Below are positions 24,277 through 36,030 of a DNA stretch of 64,000 nucleotides, piece after piece; positions within the stretch are counted from its first letter, which is position 1; each line of letters starts with the position of its first letter. A program made the translations under genes and the position numbers. The DNA comes from Bursaphelenchus xylophilus (taxonomy: Eukaryota > Nematoda > Chromadorea > Rhabditida > Aphelenchoididae), in assembly GCA_904066235.2 (NCBI GenBank), contig CAJFCV020000004.1, positions 5,518,001 to 5,582,000 of the forward strand. The letters are read 5' to 3'. Below the pieces are notes generated by a model that saw only the letters and a list, made by a program, of their open reading frames with translations, was not told the origin of the DNA and did no database searches.

Positions 24277-24611
24277 TGTTATTCTGATTGTAAGCGCCTT
24301 GAGAAAATAATACAAAAGATTATTCTTTTGCAGAAATCGAATACTTTTTTGATAAAACTAGTGTCAGTTCGAAAATGGAGGGAACGAAATTACGTTCCTT
24401 ATCACAAACAAAGTGAGAAATGTGTGAAAAGAAATTAATCCCAAGTACTTAGTTAAGAAGAACTTAGGCAGTGCTATGGCTTGTTCCTCGCCGCCTTTTA
24501 TCGTATTTGTTTTACGAATTAAACCGGCTTATCCTAGCTCTGAATTGTGATTATGGAAATAAGAAAAATGTCAGCTTTATTCGTATAAATTACATTAATC
24601 CACATTCCAAT

Positions 24612-25707
24612 TCATAGCATCTGCTGTATCTTCTCCAATTCGACTACTGTATTTTGGAAGGTATCAGAAGAACAGAGAGATTCCAGGAGTTTCTTGGATT
24701 CCTCCAATCCAGACTCCAGTCCCTCAATGTTTTTAATGACGTCATTAGCTGAAGGAATGTCAATATTATAGTTTGGAGTCATTACTTACAATGTTCCGAG
24801 AGATTAGCACATCGTCTGAGATGTTGGAGCAGTTGAGGGAGCACTTGGCATTCAGTGTTCCACTTTTGCAGAGTGTCATAGAGCTGATTTATCTTCTGAT
24901 AACTCTCATTTTGGGAACTCTTTTGGAAATCTTGAAGCTGAGAAATGGTGGCGGACAATTCTGTGTTTATCTCCGCTTTGTTTTGACTGGTTAGACTTCC
25001 AACTCTTAAGAGCAACTCCTCAATGACTAAAGTCAGAGGCCGTAGGAATGGGGAAGAGGTGTTAGGATCAGCGCCGATCCTCGAGAGGATTTTGTCAATC
25101 CGTTCGGATAACAAAGCCAAATCCGCTTTTTCAATTTTTGGATCTTTTATCGCAGGTCTGAATAGGGTTCGAAATCTAAGAATCAGTACGATCACTTACT
25201 TTGCATCTGACTGTGATGATGAAGAGACGAGATGTGTTTCCAGTTTGATCTTGGCACTTTCCACCAGCGTCTTTAAAGTGTTCAGATGATCTTCCGTGAC
25301 TTCAGAATCTGGGTTCTAAAGATTAATTCAACCATTTTTTTATTTTTGCTTACGTTTCTAACGTCATCCTCTAATTGGCCAAGTTCTTCTTCTAATTCCT
25401 TCAGACGTTCCTCTGATGATTTACCATCAAATATTTGATCTGATAAATGTAAATTGTATCCTTTCTCTGCATAAAAACTATAATTTAAGTCTAAACTATT
25501 CGCAGTCGGATTTAGCATGACTCTGTTGAATTTCTCAACGAAATCCTTAAAATTGGTCTCAACGCTTTCGATGGAATCATTTTGCGTCAACGTTAGGCGG
25601 GGGGAATCATCCGTGACATTACTCGAGAACCGCTTGTCCACCAACTCTTTCTCCACCGAAATGGGATCATTCTCGTAGACCGTAATCACCGGCTTCTTGA
25701 TCACCAT
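24612..25707 (-). CDS. DCTN2: Dynactin subunit 2 (dynamitin)
   Basis: Shoulder subunit of dynactin, which links the p150/Arp1 parts of the complex and so supports dynein transport. The first exon is 25707-25354 (118 codons: MVIKKPVITVYENDPIS..., ending DDVRN). Further exons are about 25318-25200, 25195-24790 and 24750-24612, ending KIQQML. The most diagnostic stretch is KINQLYDTLQKWNTECQVLP, which aligns with KVHQLYETIQRW of human DCTN2. The protein is largely coiled coil; total about 343 aa, shorter than the human 401 but in the range of nematode DNC-2. A splice acceptor (TTCTCAG) directly abuts the ATG. NOL10 ends only 138 bp upstream on the same strand. Confidence 0.9.
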
Positions 25708-25722
25708 CTGAGAATTGTTGTT
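25708..25722 (-). promoter_or_regulatory. Likely trans-splice acceptor at the dynamitin start
   Basis: Read on the minus strand, AACAATTCTCAG runs straight into the ATG. No upstream donor or coding exon is needed. A poly(A)-type AATAAA for NOL10 lies about 90 bp further upstream (near 25805). This arrangement is what nematode operon downstream genes show. Confidence 0.55.
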
Positions 25723-25845
25723 ATCAATTGTTTTCCAGTAATCTTCTGTTCAAAGTATGATGAGAATCAAACTCGACTTAGCTCTATCACTTCAACAATT
25801 AACAATTTATTGTAACATCAACAAAAAGATAACAGAAAACAATCG

Positions 25846-28800
25846 TTATTTCCTTCCCTTCAATCTCTGCATCTTCTTCTTCTGGATCTCTGAAGGCAAA
25901 GGCTTCAGATGTCGCATGATGGGGCCGACAGTTCTCCTGACGGCTTTTCTTTCTTCAATATGTGTCTGCATTCTGGATTCTCGTTTTTTGCTCTCAGCCG
26001 ATTTTCCATCCGCTAAAATATTATAAGGTACACTGCTCGACAACATCCCTTTCGACCCCAAAAACTTTCCGAGACACTAACATCTTATGCAAAAAAGTCA
26101 TCCCGTTTAATTCGCTTTTTTCAAAAGGCCAAAAACGGGTCGACAAAGATTTTCGTACCACTTTGAAAAAACGTTTGTCACTTATGAGCCAGAAGTCCGC
26201 GACATGATTGTGATATCCATGTCATTGTGAAGATCCCCTCCTGTCGATTGGTATCACAAGTTTCCATGGTTCGCATTTCTTCGCCCTCCGGCGGCTATAA
26301 ATCATCGCCTTGTCTATTTCTCAGTCAAATTCGTGGCTAGCAAAGCTGGTACGAGGCTCAAGGAACTGGAACGGCTCTTAAAAAATCCGCTATTCATGGC
26401 ACAACTTTGTTCATCGGCTTGGCCGCTAAACACAATTTGACTGAAAATACACACTGCGACGATGCCGGCGGGCAAAGAAATTAGAACCCTGTAAATGTGC
26501 GCTACCAATCGACAATTGAGAATTTTCGAAACGGTACCACAATCATGTCTTACGGCCCTCACGAGTAACAAACGTTCTTTCGAAGTGGAAAGAGAATTTT
26601 GTCAACTCGTCTGCCGATTCCCGAGATCCAATTGAAAAGAAAAAATTTTGCCAAAAAGTATAATATAAGTTCACTTTACCTTCTAATGTAAATGTCATCG
26701 ACTTTCCACCAAACGGAGTGGACGTAATTCCATCATCGTTTTTGATTTCTCCCAACTGCTTTCTTCGATCTTTCATTGTGCCGGAAGTCTAAAACACTCG
26801 AATTAAACCGACTAATGACATTCTTACCCTAACGGTGATCTCGTCGTCGTCGTTAGAAACAAAAGATTTGAAGTCTCGACTTGAATCGAGACCAACAAAC
26901 TTAAAGTTCTTGGGTTTCCTGGCTTCCTTAAACTTTTCCTCCAGTTTTTCCTGCTCTTCCCTGTCTCCTCTACTGCTCTCTTCGTTATATTCCTCCTCAC
27001 TTTCCTCATCATGATAGTCTTCTTCTCCATCTTCATCGTCACTCCAATCTTCAGATGATTCCATATCATCAACTACATCTTTAACGCCACTTTTTTTACT
27101 GTCTTCATCCTATAACCAAAAAAATTTTATGTTCAAATTTCATAATCTTACATCATCATATCCAAGTTCCGCCAGTTGATCTCCACCTTCGTCTTCTTCA
27201 TCTGATTCCGCCGTCCTACCCACATTCTTTTCTTTTTGTTTGTTCAATTTATCCACAATATGTTGATATTGTTCACTCTCTTTATCCACTTCAAAGTCAG
27301 GATTAGAAAACAGATTCTTAAATCGGTCATCTTGCAACAATTCTTTGGCCATTTTTGCCTAAAAATAGATTCCGCTTTTAAAGTTTAATAAATTGCGTAC
27401 CTTTTTCTTCTTTCCAGTTCCAATATCCAATTCCATTTGAAGTTTGGTAGCCAGTTCTTTATTGACCTTGGGTAGTTTGGACCTCTTTGACAAAACATGC
27501 AATTCTCTTTCCTCGTCCAATTTCTCTTGTATCTAAATAATAAAGTAGTACAACAGTCAAAAAAGTCACCTTTCTGTTTCTGTAACTCTCAAAAGCAAAC
27601 GGTTGGGTAAGCGTTTTGGCCTTGTTATACAATCTGACATCAATGAAGTATCCATGCATATAAGCCCTTAGGAGATTTGAGCCGATCAAATTGCTGAGGC
27701 CGACTTCTTCCAGCTGTTCTTTGGTAACAAATTTGTAGTCATCATAAACAACTGGAGCTTCTGTTTCCTCTAGTTCTTCAGTAATGTTATCCAAATATCG
27801 ACACCATTTGGGGGCGAGGCCAAGCGAAGGAACAAAGTATTGCAACATTTTGGGGGCATCGTTGGCAAAGAATAACAGTCCGGAATCGGGATACCTAACA
27901 AATTGAGTGAGATGAGTGTTTGGCTCGATTGCGGCGTAAGGCTTTCCGGTCTTGATATTCCACACCTTCAGGGCCCTGCTGTCCATACTTAAGACTAGGT
28001 CCTTATCATTGTCAAAGTCGAGGGAAGTAATAGCAAGACCAAAATTGTGATTTTTGACAAGTCTTGGTTGTTTAGCCCGAATATCATAAATCAAAACCTA
28101 AATTTTTAATTATTCTCTCCTAATAACTTAAAACGCGTTTTATTACAAATCGTAGTTTGGCCCGGACATTGTTAAAATCAGTGTCTCAGAATTGAACGAA
28201 AATTGGTCAACTTAATCACTGATAGGCACAAAACATTCGCTTTCTTTGTTTTTGCCCAAAATTACCGTATGACGGCATACTGTAACATCATTTTTAAAAA
28301 AAGATATGCCCTAATCGAGAAAACGAAGCGCTATTTCAGCGCAAATTGAGTTCAGGTATGTGTTTTCGATCATGTAGAACATTTTTGTAATTGTCACCGA
28401 AAACTAAAAATTACATCTAAGCTATGTTACACTTGAGACAACATACCATTTCGGGTATAAAAAATGCAGTTCGGACGAGGCGCAGATTTTGAAACCGGAA
28501 TACTAAACCTCAAGCCTCGTCTAACAAACCATTAAAATTTCAGAAAGATCAAATATATAGTTTTTGAGATATCGGACATTCAATGTCTCATGTGCAAGAT
28601 CACCTTGACCCCGAAAAAATCTGGCATTCTTAGGTTTTTGGCTAGGCACAAATCTTGAAAGTTTCCAATACATTTTTATGAGAGTTTAGGATGATATAGA
28701 AGGTTTCAGAGGAAAAAAATGAATAGTTTTTGAGAAATCGACCAAAATACCTTGTTTTAGGTCATCAGATGCCCGAAAAAAACTGGCATTCATAGGGTTT

Positions 28801-31800
28801 TGGCTAGGCGCAGATTTTGAAAGTTTCCAATACTTTTTTATGAGATTTTAAGGGGATATAGAAAGTTTCAGAGGAAAAAAATGAATAGTTTTTGAGAAAT
28901 CGACCAAAATACCTTGTTTTAGGTCATCAGATGCCCGAAAAAATCTGGCATTCTTAGGTTTTTGGCTAGGCGCAGATTCTGAAAGTTTCCAATACATTTT
29001 TATGACATTTTAGGATGATACAGGAAGTTTCATAGAAAAAAATGAATAGTTTTTGAGAAATCGACCAACATACCTTGTTTTAGGTCATCAGATGCCCGAA
29101 AAAATCTGACATTCTTAGGTTTTTGGCTAGGCGCAGATTTTGAAAGTTTCCAATACATTTTTATGACATTTTAGGGGGATATAGAAAGTTTCAGAGGAAA
29201 AAAATGAATAGTTTTTGAGAAATCGACCAAAATACATTGTTTTAGGTCATCAGATGCCCGAAAAAATCTGGCATTCTTAGGTTTTTGGCTAGGCGCAGAT
29301 TCTGAAAGTTTCCAATACATTTTTATGACATTTTAGGATGATACAGGAAGTTTCATAGGAAAAAAATGAATAGTTTTTGAGAAATCGACCAAAATACCTT
29401 GTTTTAGGTCATCAGATGCCCGAAAAAATCTGACATTCTTAGGTTTTTGGCTAGGCGCAGATTTTGAAAGTTTCCAATACATTTTTATGACATTTTAGGG
29501 GGATATAGAAAGTTTCAGAGGAAAAAAATGAATAGTTTTTGAGAAATCGACCAAAATACATTGTTTTAGGTCATCAGATGCCCGAAAAAATCTGGCATTC
29601 TTAGGTTTTTGGCTAGGCGCAGATTCTGAAAGTTTCCAATACATTTTTATGACATTTTAGGATGATACAGGAAGTTTCATAGGAAAAAAATGAATAGTTT
29701 TTGAGAAATCGACCAAAATACCTTGTTTTAGGTCATCAGATGCCCGAAAAAATCTGACATTCTTAGGTTTTTGGCTAGGCGCAGATTTTGAAAGTTTCCA
29801 ATACATTTTTATGACATTTTAGGGGGATATAGAAAGTTTCAGAGGAAAAAAATGAATAGTTTTTGAGAAATCGACCAAAATACCTTGTTTTAGGTCATCA
29901 GATGCCCGAAAAAATCTGACATTCTTAGGTTTTTGGCTAGGCGCAGATTTTGAAAGTTTCCGATACATTTTTATGACATTTCAGGAGGATATAGAAAGTT
30001 TCAGAGGAAAACAGTAAATAGTTTTTGAGATATCGACCATGGTGAACCTGTTATAGGTCAAGTTGCTGGAAAATTCGACCAATTTTCTTTGGCATCTCTT
30101 TTTTCCGAGATATATGTGTGTTACTGTTTTTTTCTCCAAATTGTCACAAATAAATTCGAGCTCTCTGCAAAACTTTTGTCAAATGTACGCCGAAGGGTAC
30201 GATTCTGTGTTCTGATGACCTAAAACAAGATATTTGGGCCGATTTCTCAAAAACTATTCATTTTTTTCCTCTGAAACTTTCTATATCCTCCTAAAATGTC
30301 ATAAAAATGTATTGGAAACTTTCAAAATCTGCGCCTAGCCAAAAACCTAAGAATGCCAGATTTTTTCGGGCATCTGATGACCTAAAACAAGGTATTTTGG
30401 TCGATTTCTCAAAAACTATTCATTCTTTTCCTATGAAACTTCCTGTATCATCCTAAAATGTCATAAAAATGTATTGGAAACTTTCAGAATCTGCGCCTAG
30501 CCAAAAACCTAAGAATGCCAGATTTTTTCGGGCATCTGATGACCTAAAACAAGGTATTTTGGCCGATTTCTCAAAAACTATTCATTTTTTTCCTCTGAAA
30601 CTTTCTATATCCTCCTAAAATGTCATAAAAATGTATTGGAAACTTTCAAAATCTGCGCCTAGCCAAAAACCTAAGAATGCCAGATTTTTTCGGGGTCAAG
30701 GTGATCTTGCACATGAGACATTGAATGTCCGATATCTCAAAAACTATATATTTGATCTTTCTGAAATTTTAATGGTTTGTTAGACGAGGCTTGAGGTTTA
30801 GTATTCCGGTTTCAAAATCTGCGCCTCGTCCGAACTGCATTTTTTATACCCGAAATGGTATGTTGTCTCAAGTGTAACATAGCTTAGATGTAATTTTTAG
30901 TTTTCGGTGACAATTACAAAAATGTTCTACATGATCGAAAACATATACCCGAACTCAATTTGCGCTGAAATAGCGCTTCGTTTTCTCGATTAGGGCATAT
31001 CTTTTTTAAAAAATGATGTTACAGTATGCCGTCATACGGTAATTTTGGGCAAAAACAAAGAAAGCGAATGTTTTGTGCCTATCAGTGATTAGGTTGACCA
31101 ATTTTCGTTCAATTCTGAGATGCCGATTTTAACAATGTCCGCCCTCTGTTAGGCTAAGCTCCAAAGTGTGGCAAAACGCGTTTTAAATTACTTACATGTC
31201 CAGTACTCATTCCAACAGCTAAAGTTAATGGATCTTTAAACTTTACTGAAGTTACTTCGGGAATACTAAAAAACATGCAAAAAGAAAGAACAGTGACTTA
31301 CGCGTCAGGTAGAAGAGCCTCTTCTTGTAATTGCTGTAAAGCACAGTTCAAAATTCCAGCTCGATTCTTGTCCCTGTGATCCCAAGCTTCTACTGTGGCA
31401 TTAGAACCCCCAGTCACAAAGAGTTGATGATGTTTGCTAAATTCACAGCAATTCAAAGTCTCGGATTCCGTTTCCAATGGGCTCAAAAAACAGCCTTGCT
31501 CAAGATTCAATCGAAATATCTCATGTCTGTAACAATAACGTCTTCCATGAAAAAAAAACTCACCCGGCTCCGACCATGTAGAGATCACTCGCCTCGTTGC
31601 AAAAAGCAAGATCTCTGCCAACCTTAGGTATCCTTAATCTAAAATACCTCCCAAACCGGGCATGGAATTCGAGCCATCGCTCGGTTTGCAAAAGAGCGAC
31701 CTTGGAGTAATCCTCACTCAAGGGAAGTAGTTTCACAACTTCAGCATCGAGCCCTCTTTCGAATTTCAACGATAGGTCGTTGACGTCATAACATTTTAGA

Positions 31801-32063
31801 GTTGGTTTGTATGTTCCAGCTGCATAAATGTATTGCCCATCCCCGGTTATCGCAATTGAGTTTGAAACGCAAGGCATTTCGAAGTCTTGTATCAATTGAA
31901 TTCTTCTCCTAATATCAACATCCTTCTTCTCGAGATTTCTTCTTTTTCTCTCTGATATCCACTAAACATATAGAAGAAAGAAACAATAAATACTTACTTG
32001 AGGAAGCGACTTTCCAGCACTAAGATTATATATTTTAACATCGTTAGATTTCGACACTTGCAT
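25846..32063 (-). CDS. NOL10: NOL10 nucleolar WD40 protein (Enp2 homologue)
   Basis: Nucleolar WD-repeat protein needed for small-subunit rRNA processing (yeast Enp2). It starts at 32063 with MQVSKSNDVKIYNLSAGKSL, matching the human N terminus. It then shows IQDFEMP, DGQYIYAAGTYKP, LEQGCFLSPLETESETLN, VLIYDIRAKQPRLVKNHNFG, DNITEELEETEAPVVYDDYK and RAYMHGYFIDVRLY, all conserved NOL10 blocks. A C-terminal acidic segment (about 26790-27060) and a basic tail ending MQRLKGRK follow (TAA at 25848-25846). The exon ending at 31196 (STGH) joins to the exon starting at 28097 (VLIYDIRA) across a 3098-bp intron that is nearly all repeat. A further long intron (about 26018-26680) contains no recognised element. 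An acceptor-like TCTTTAG lies just before the ATG. Confidence 0.93.
28620..30060 (+). repeat. Tandem 162-bp repeat with two-unit higher-order periodicity
   Basis: The landmark GGTCATCAGATGCCCG begins near 28760, 28922, 29083, 29245, 29407, 29569, 29731 and 29893, a spacing of 161-162 bp. Units alternate between type A (GATGATACAGGAAG, CAGATTCTGAAAG, CTGGCATTC) and type B (GGGGGATATAGAAAG, CAGATTTTGAAAG, CTGACATTC) from about 28960 to 29830, giving a 324-bp dimer. Inverted copies of the same unit lie at 30200-30690. Confidence 0.85.
30195..30690 (-). repeat. Inverted block of the 162-bp repeat
   Basis: Three units of the same 162-bp repeat on the opposite strand (landmark CGGGCATCTGATGACC at about 30367 and 30529). 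They also alternate between the GATATAG and ATGATACAGG types. They continue directly into the right outer arm of the fold-back element. Confidence 0.8.
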
Positions 32064-32445
32064 CCTGCTAAAGACGTCGTTTTATGAGCCTATCTATAAA
32101 AATCTGTAGAAAACTTTTCATGAATTTATTATTTGTTTTTCGTATAATAAATCTGCAGGACGCATGTCACAATTGTGACAGGGCGCATGCTGCAAAGGAT
32201 AGTAAACTTTGCAGTGCGGTCGGGTTTCGAAGCGAAAAAGCAATCAATTCAGGGACGCAATAAATGTTTTAGACGCGCACCTTTTCCCGCTTTTTGTTTC
32301 GTTTATTTTGGATGGATTTTTTTCGAATTTGTTTCAAATCTTTGAACATGTTTTCCGAGTTTGTATAACAATTTACGGTCTTGCTTTCCGCGTATTTTAT
32401 AAAATTTTCTGCTTAAATTCGCCCTTTTTTGAGTGAAAAAACAGA
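32064..32445. promoter_or_regulatory. Divergent promoter between NOL10 and the PHD-SET gene
   Basis: Only 382 bp separates the two divergent start codons. The first about 150 bp contains a short repeated motif (GCATGTCACAATTGTGAC with the palindrome GTCACAATTGTGAC, then GGGCGCATGCTGC). No TATA box is evident. A shared promoter is inferred from position. Confidence 0.5.
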
Positions 32446-35400
32446 ATGAACGGACCGGAGGGATCTCCGGTGAAGCTGAGGCAGATCATCATTGATGAAG
32501 ATGAGACCTCGACAACATCTGATTCTCCAATTAAATACGGTCCTCATCTGGTAAGTTTTATTTAATTGAGCGGTGCAGGGAACTGAGCTTGTCAATTTGT
32601 GCATATATCTTTGCAGGATCACGATTATGGCAGCGCATCTGGCGGTAGATATAACTCGGCTCTTGAATTTTATGGCGATGGGAAAAACAACGAATCGTTC
32701 CCTCCCATTGAGATACTGGCTTCTGGTGAGTATTCCCTTTATTTGCGTCTAATTTTTAGGCGATGAAGACCAAGGATTGTCTCCAGTGAAAGGCGAAGTC
32801 AGGCCGCAACTGTCCCAACAATATCACAGATCTTCAGAACATCATTCCGCAGCTCCAAAGACATTCGGTTATGGTGCAGTAAATAGACTCGCAGGTTGGT
32901 CCGGTGCAATTTCGGTTATTCTAACTTTTTTCAGGAAGAACTCAAGTTTTCTTGCAAAATAGACCACGCACTGCCTACACAATTCCTCAAAGGTAAGTTA
33001 GAAACTATATTGATAGTCTCAAAGCTTTAGAATCAGACCCGAACAGACAACACCGGTCCTCAGCTATGCCAATTCTGCTTCCAGGATTGTCAGACCTCAT
33101 TTGACACCTTCAGAAACTTCAGTTCAGCGTTCAACGCCTAATGTTCTCCGGCAATCAACAGTTCGACCTCGTGGATCTACTGTTGTTCGTCCTCCGCGCC
33201 CTCCGAAACCAGTTGTTCAGGCCCCTGTTAGTCCAGAAAGTGGATTGATGAATGTTTTGGACGAAGAAGAAGCTCAAAACCAGAAGTTCTTCATGCAGCA
33301 GTCCAAGATGGGGACCAATTTGGCACAAATGAAGCCGATCGTTTCGTCGGTTTATAATAATCCGCATGTTCCAACCAGTATGTCCATATCTCCACAAAAA
33401 TCTGTTGATGGCGAGGGGATTCATAAGCCTAGAGGAAGAGGCCGGCCTTCAAATGCAGTAAGTTACTTGCAACACTTTTGAGAGACTTTTGTCATTGTAA
33501 TTTTCTTGTTTTCAGGAAAAGGCATTTCTCTTGCAGCAGCAACAACAGCACAATAAGACTGCCGGTCCGGATAAGAATAACCTCCAAACTCTGGCTGAAA
33601 TGGCACTTGTTTCACCTTCAAAGCCGCAGGCCCCTCGAAGTCGTAAGTGGCATATTTGGTCTTGTTATTTTTGTGTTTAGCTGTTAAACCGGCGATACAA
33701 ACTCCAGTTCAAGAAACAAAGCCTTTGGAGCCTCTTGCTTCTGAGAATCAGGCTCAGCGTTTATCAAAGAAGTTGATCGTCACGCCGAAAAAAGACGAAC
33801 CAGTAAAGTCGTGCGAGTCTGATCGAGACGAAGGAGAAGAAGTGGAAGGTGTTGATTACATTACGAGATGTATTTGCGAATTAAAACATAACGATGATTA
33901 CATGGTGCAATGTGATCAATGCAAAGCTTGGGTCCACATCGACTGTTTTGGAGGGGAAAAAGCCGTTGATGTTGACAACAAGTTTTATTGTCATAAATGT
34001 GACACTAAACGAGTTAATCCTTTGAGCAGCGAAGAAGCCAAGCGTCTTCAGCAACATAAAATAGCCAAGGCGGAAAAGAACCGGAAGAAGGCAAAGCAGA
34101 ATTCTGTTGTAAGCAATGGTTTTATATCATGATTATATGATTTGTAGACTTTATCTGCACCTGAAAGGAAACCACACAAACTCTTGAAGAAGACGTTGGC
34201 AAAGGAGAAGGAAAACACGTACTCTCGAAGCGTGAAGAGTGACATCAGCGAGGGAAGGATCTCCGAAGGCGATATTGGCACTTACGTTCAGCTGAAATCG
34301 ATCGCAGATCGTCGGTGCCGAAACACCATCGTGTCCAAGGGAATCACTGGCCTGATGTCTATTGAGAATGTAAGGAAAGGCGATCCTTTGATTGAATTCA
34401 AAGGGAATTTCTTCTTTGTGGATGAAGAGAAAGTGGTTGAACGGCTGAATGACCCTATCACTTTCTATCGGAGCGTTGTTTACACGTGAGTGTCGTAATG
34501 TTTATCAAAATGTTTTTGCAGGGGATTGGGTCCAAATTCGAAGCCGTTATTTGTTGATTCAACAAAATCTGGAACTGCTGCAAGTGTTGCTAGAAGGTCT
34601 TGTCGTGCTAACGCCAAACTATCGCATTGTGTCATTGAAGGTCGTTTGGTTCTGTTCTTGGTGGCTGCTGAGGACATTGACGAAACTTCTGAAGTAAGTC
34701 ACTATTGATCAGCACTGAATGATGGTCCCTTTTTTAGATAACGCTGCCGTTTGATCACGAAGAGCGTGGAAGTCCGCCAATTCATCTTGATTGCGCATGT
34801 TTAACTGATCTTGCTTACTCGGTAAGGCTTATTATTGATTCCTATTATTTATTAAGGCTGGTGGGTCGAAATGTTTGTTGCAAGATTACAACGACAAAGT
34901 GGCTAACGGGGAACTAGTGAAGCCAACGAAGACAAGTCCAGCCAGAAAACGGACAGTCTCTCCCGAAAAGCCGAGCTCTCCCAAGAACGTCCGCCGATCT
35001 CCAGTGAAATCTCAACCAAAGAGCCCAAGACGTGAGCCTAAGAGTCCTCGAAATGAGATTAAGGCGGCAGAGGCTCCAAAGGAAATCACATCAGAAAGAA
35101 GAAAGAGTGAGATTGAGAAATCTGAGGCATCTACATCTAAAGAAAAAGTAGATATTAAGGATGAGTAAGTTGAAAAATTCAATATTTAATTGTTAATTTA
35201 GCAGTGACAAGGAGAGTACACCAAGAAGATCCAGCAGGAAACGCATATCAACGAACGAGCGACTCTCGCCTAAGCTTGATTCAGCCTCCGAAAAGCCGAA
35301 GAAGCGTGGTGATACTATATTTGATGAGGGGGAAATCATTACTGGGCTCTCTGTAAGTATTTTTTGTGTTTTTTATAAGTATCGGTTTGCAGCGTCGAGA

Positions 35401-35792
35401 ACAGCAGAAAATTCAACGTTTGGAACAAATGGATCATCAAAATGGCCGCAGGAAAAGGTCTTTGGAACAAGAACCGAAGAGTGCTAAAGTAGCCCGACGA
35501 TCTTTGCCTGCGAAGGAAGAAGTTCCCGTAAAGGTTTGTATTTTGTATTGGAGTATATGGTTATTTGTAGAAACCCAAAGCTGAGAGTCCTGAGGAAGTG
35601 GCGGCCAATTTGTTGCTTGGTTTAGCTGGTACAGCTGCCAAGAGCGAGACTTCCTTCTCTGCAAAACGTCAAGAAGCCCTAGTTAAATACTGGAATCGAT
35701 GCCGAAGTCAGCTGGACTCTCTTGGTCCCTTCTCCAACATTAACTTTTCGGAAATCCAAAAGGTCGCTGCCTCAAAAAAGTCAGTAAGCTGA
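32446..35792 (+). CDS. PHD finger and SET-domain protein of the KMT2E/SETD5 (set-9/set-26) family
   Basis: Chromatin reader related to MLL5/SETD5, fly UpSET and C. elegans SET-9/SET-26. The first exons are 32446-32550, 32617-32725 and 32760-32894. An AT-hook-like PRGRGRPS occurs near 33435. The PHD finger (33870-34010) has the full C4HC3 pattern (CIC, CDQC, HIDC, CHKC). The SET domain (about 34280-34800) contains GITGLMSIENVRKGDPLIEF and ARRSCRANAKLSHC. Where active SET enzymes have NHSCxPN, this protein has RRSCRANA, consistent with the family's weak or absent methyltransferase activity. A Ser/Pro/Lys-rich tail with SP motifs follows. The tail may end at TGA 35792 or splice on into exons from about 36010. 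Confidence 0.88.
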
Positions 35793-36030
35793 GATCTTAC
35801 AATTAATGTTAAATCTGTATTATATTTTTGGTACGTCTTAGTTCATTATTTTTGCATTATTCTGGTCTTTGGAACTTATAAACGAAGAGTTTGTTCTCTT
35901 ACTTAAATTGATGTCAAATTCATTGTGAAATATTGTTAGTCCTCCTGTAATATTTTTGTCATCTTGCACACTTCATTCACTGCTTCTCTTTCTTTTAAGG
36001 TCCTCAACTTGTCTCACAAATTCTGAATCC

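Larger units (their letters stand above)
28130..31184. mobile_element. Fold-back element filling a NOL10 intron
   Basis: About 3.05 kb bounded on each side by the palindrome AAAACGCGTTTT. Unique outer arms (about 28170-28640 and 30690-31150) are near-identical inverted copies, for example TTGAACGAAAATTGG and its complement. Inside lie tandem about 162-bp units, forward on the left (28620-30060) and inverted on the right (30200-30690), with a non-palindromic spacer at about 30060-30195. The intron is 28098-31195, so only 11 bp at its donor side and 32 bp at its acceptor side lie outside the element. No transposase frame was seen. This resembles a non-autonomous fold-back transposon. Confidence 0.8.

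Noticed and set aside
26040..26660. Frames within the long 3' NOL10 intron, including an 85-codon minus frame with a hydrophobic stretch
   Set aside because: NOL10 exons on each side join in phase (TLE to ADGKSAESK) without it, and nothing resembles a known family, so it was treated as intron.
28130..31184. Centromeric satellite interpretation of the 162-bp array
   Set aside because: The array is short, flanked by long inverted arms and confined to one intron of a conserved gene, so a fold-back element fits better.
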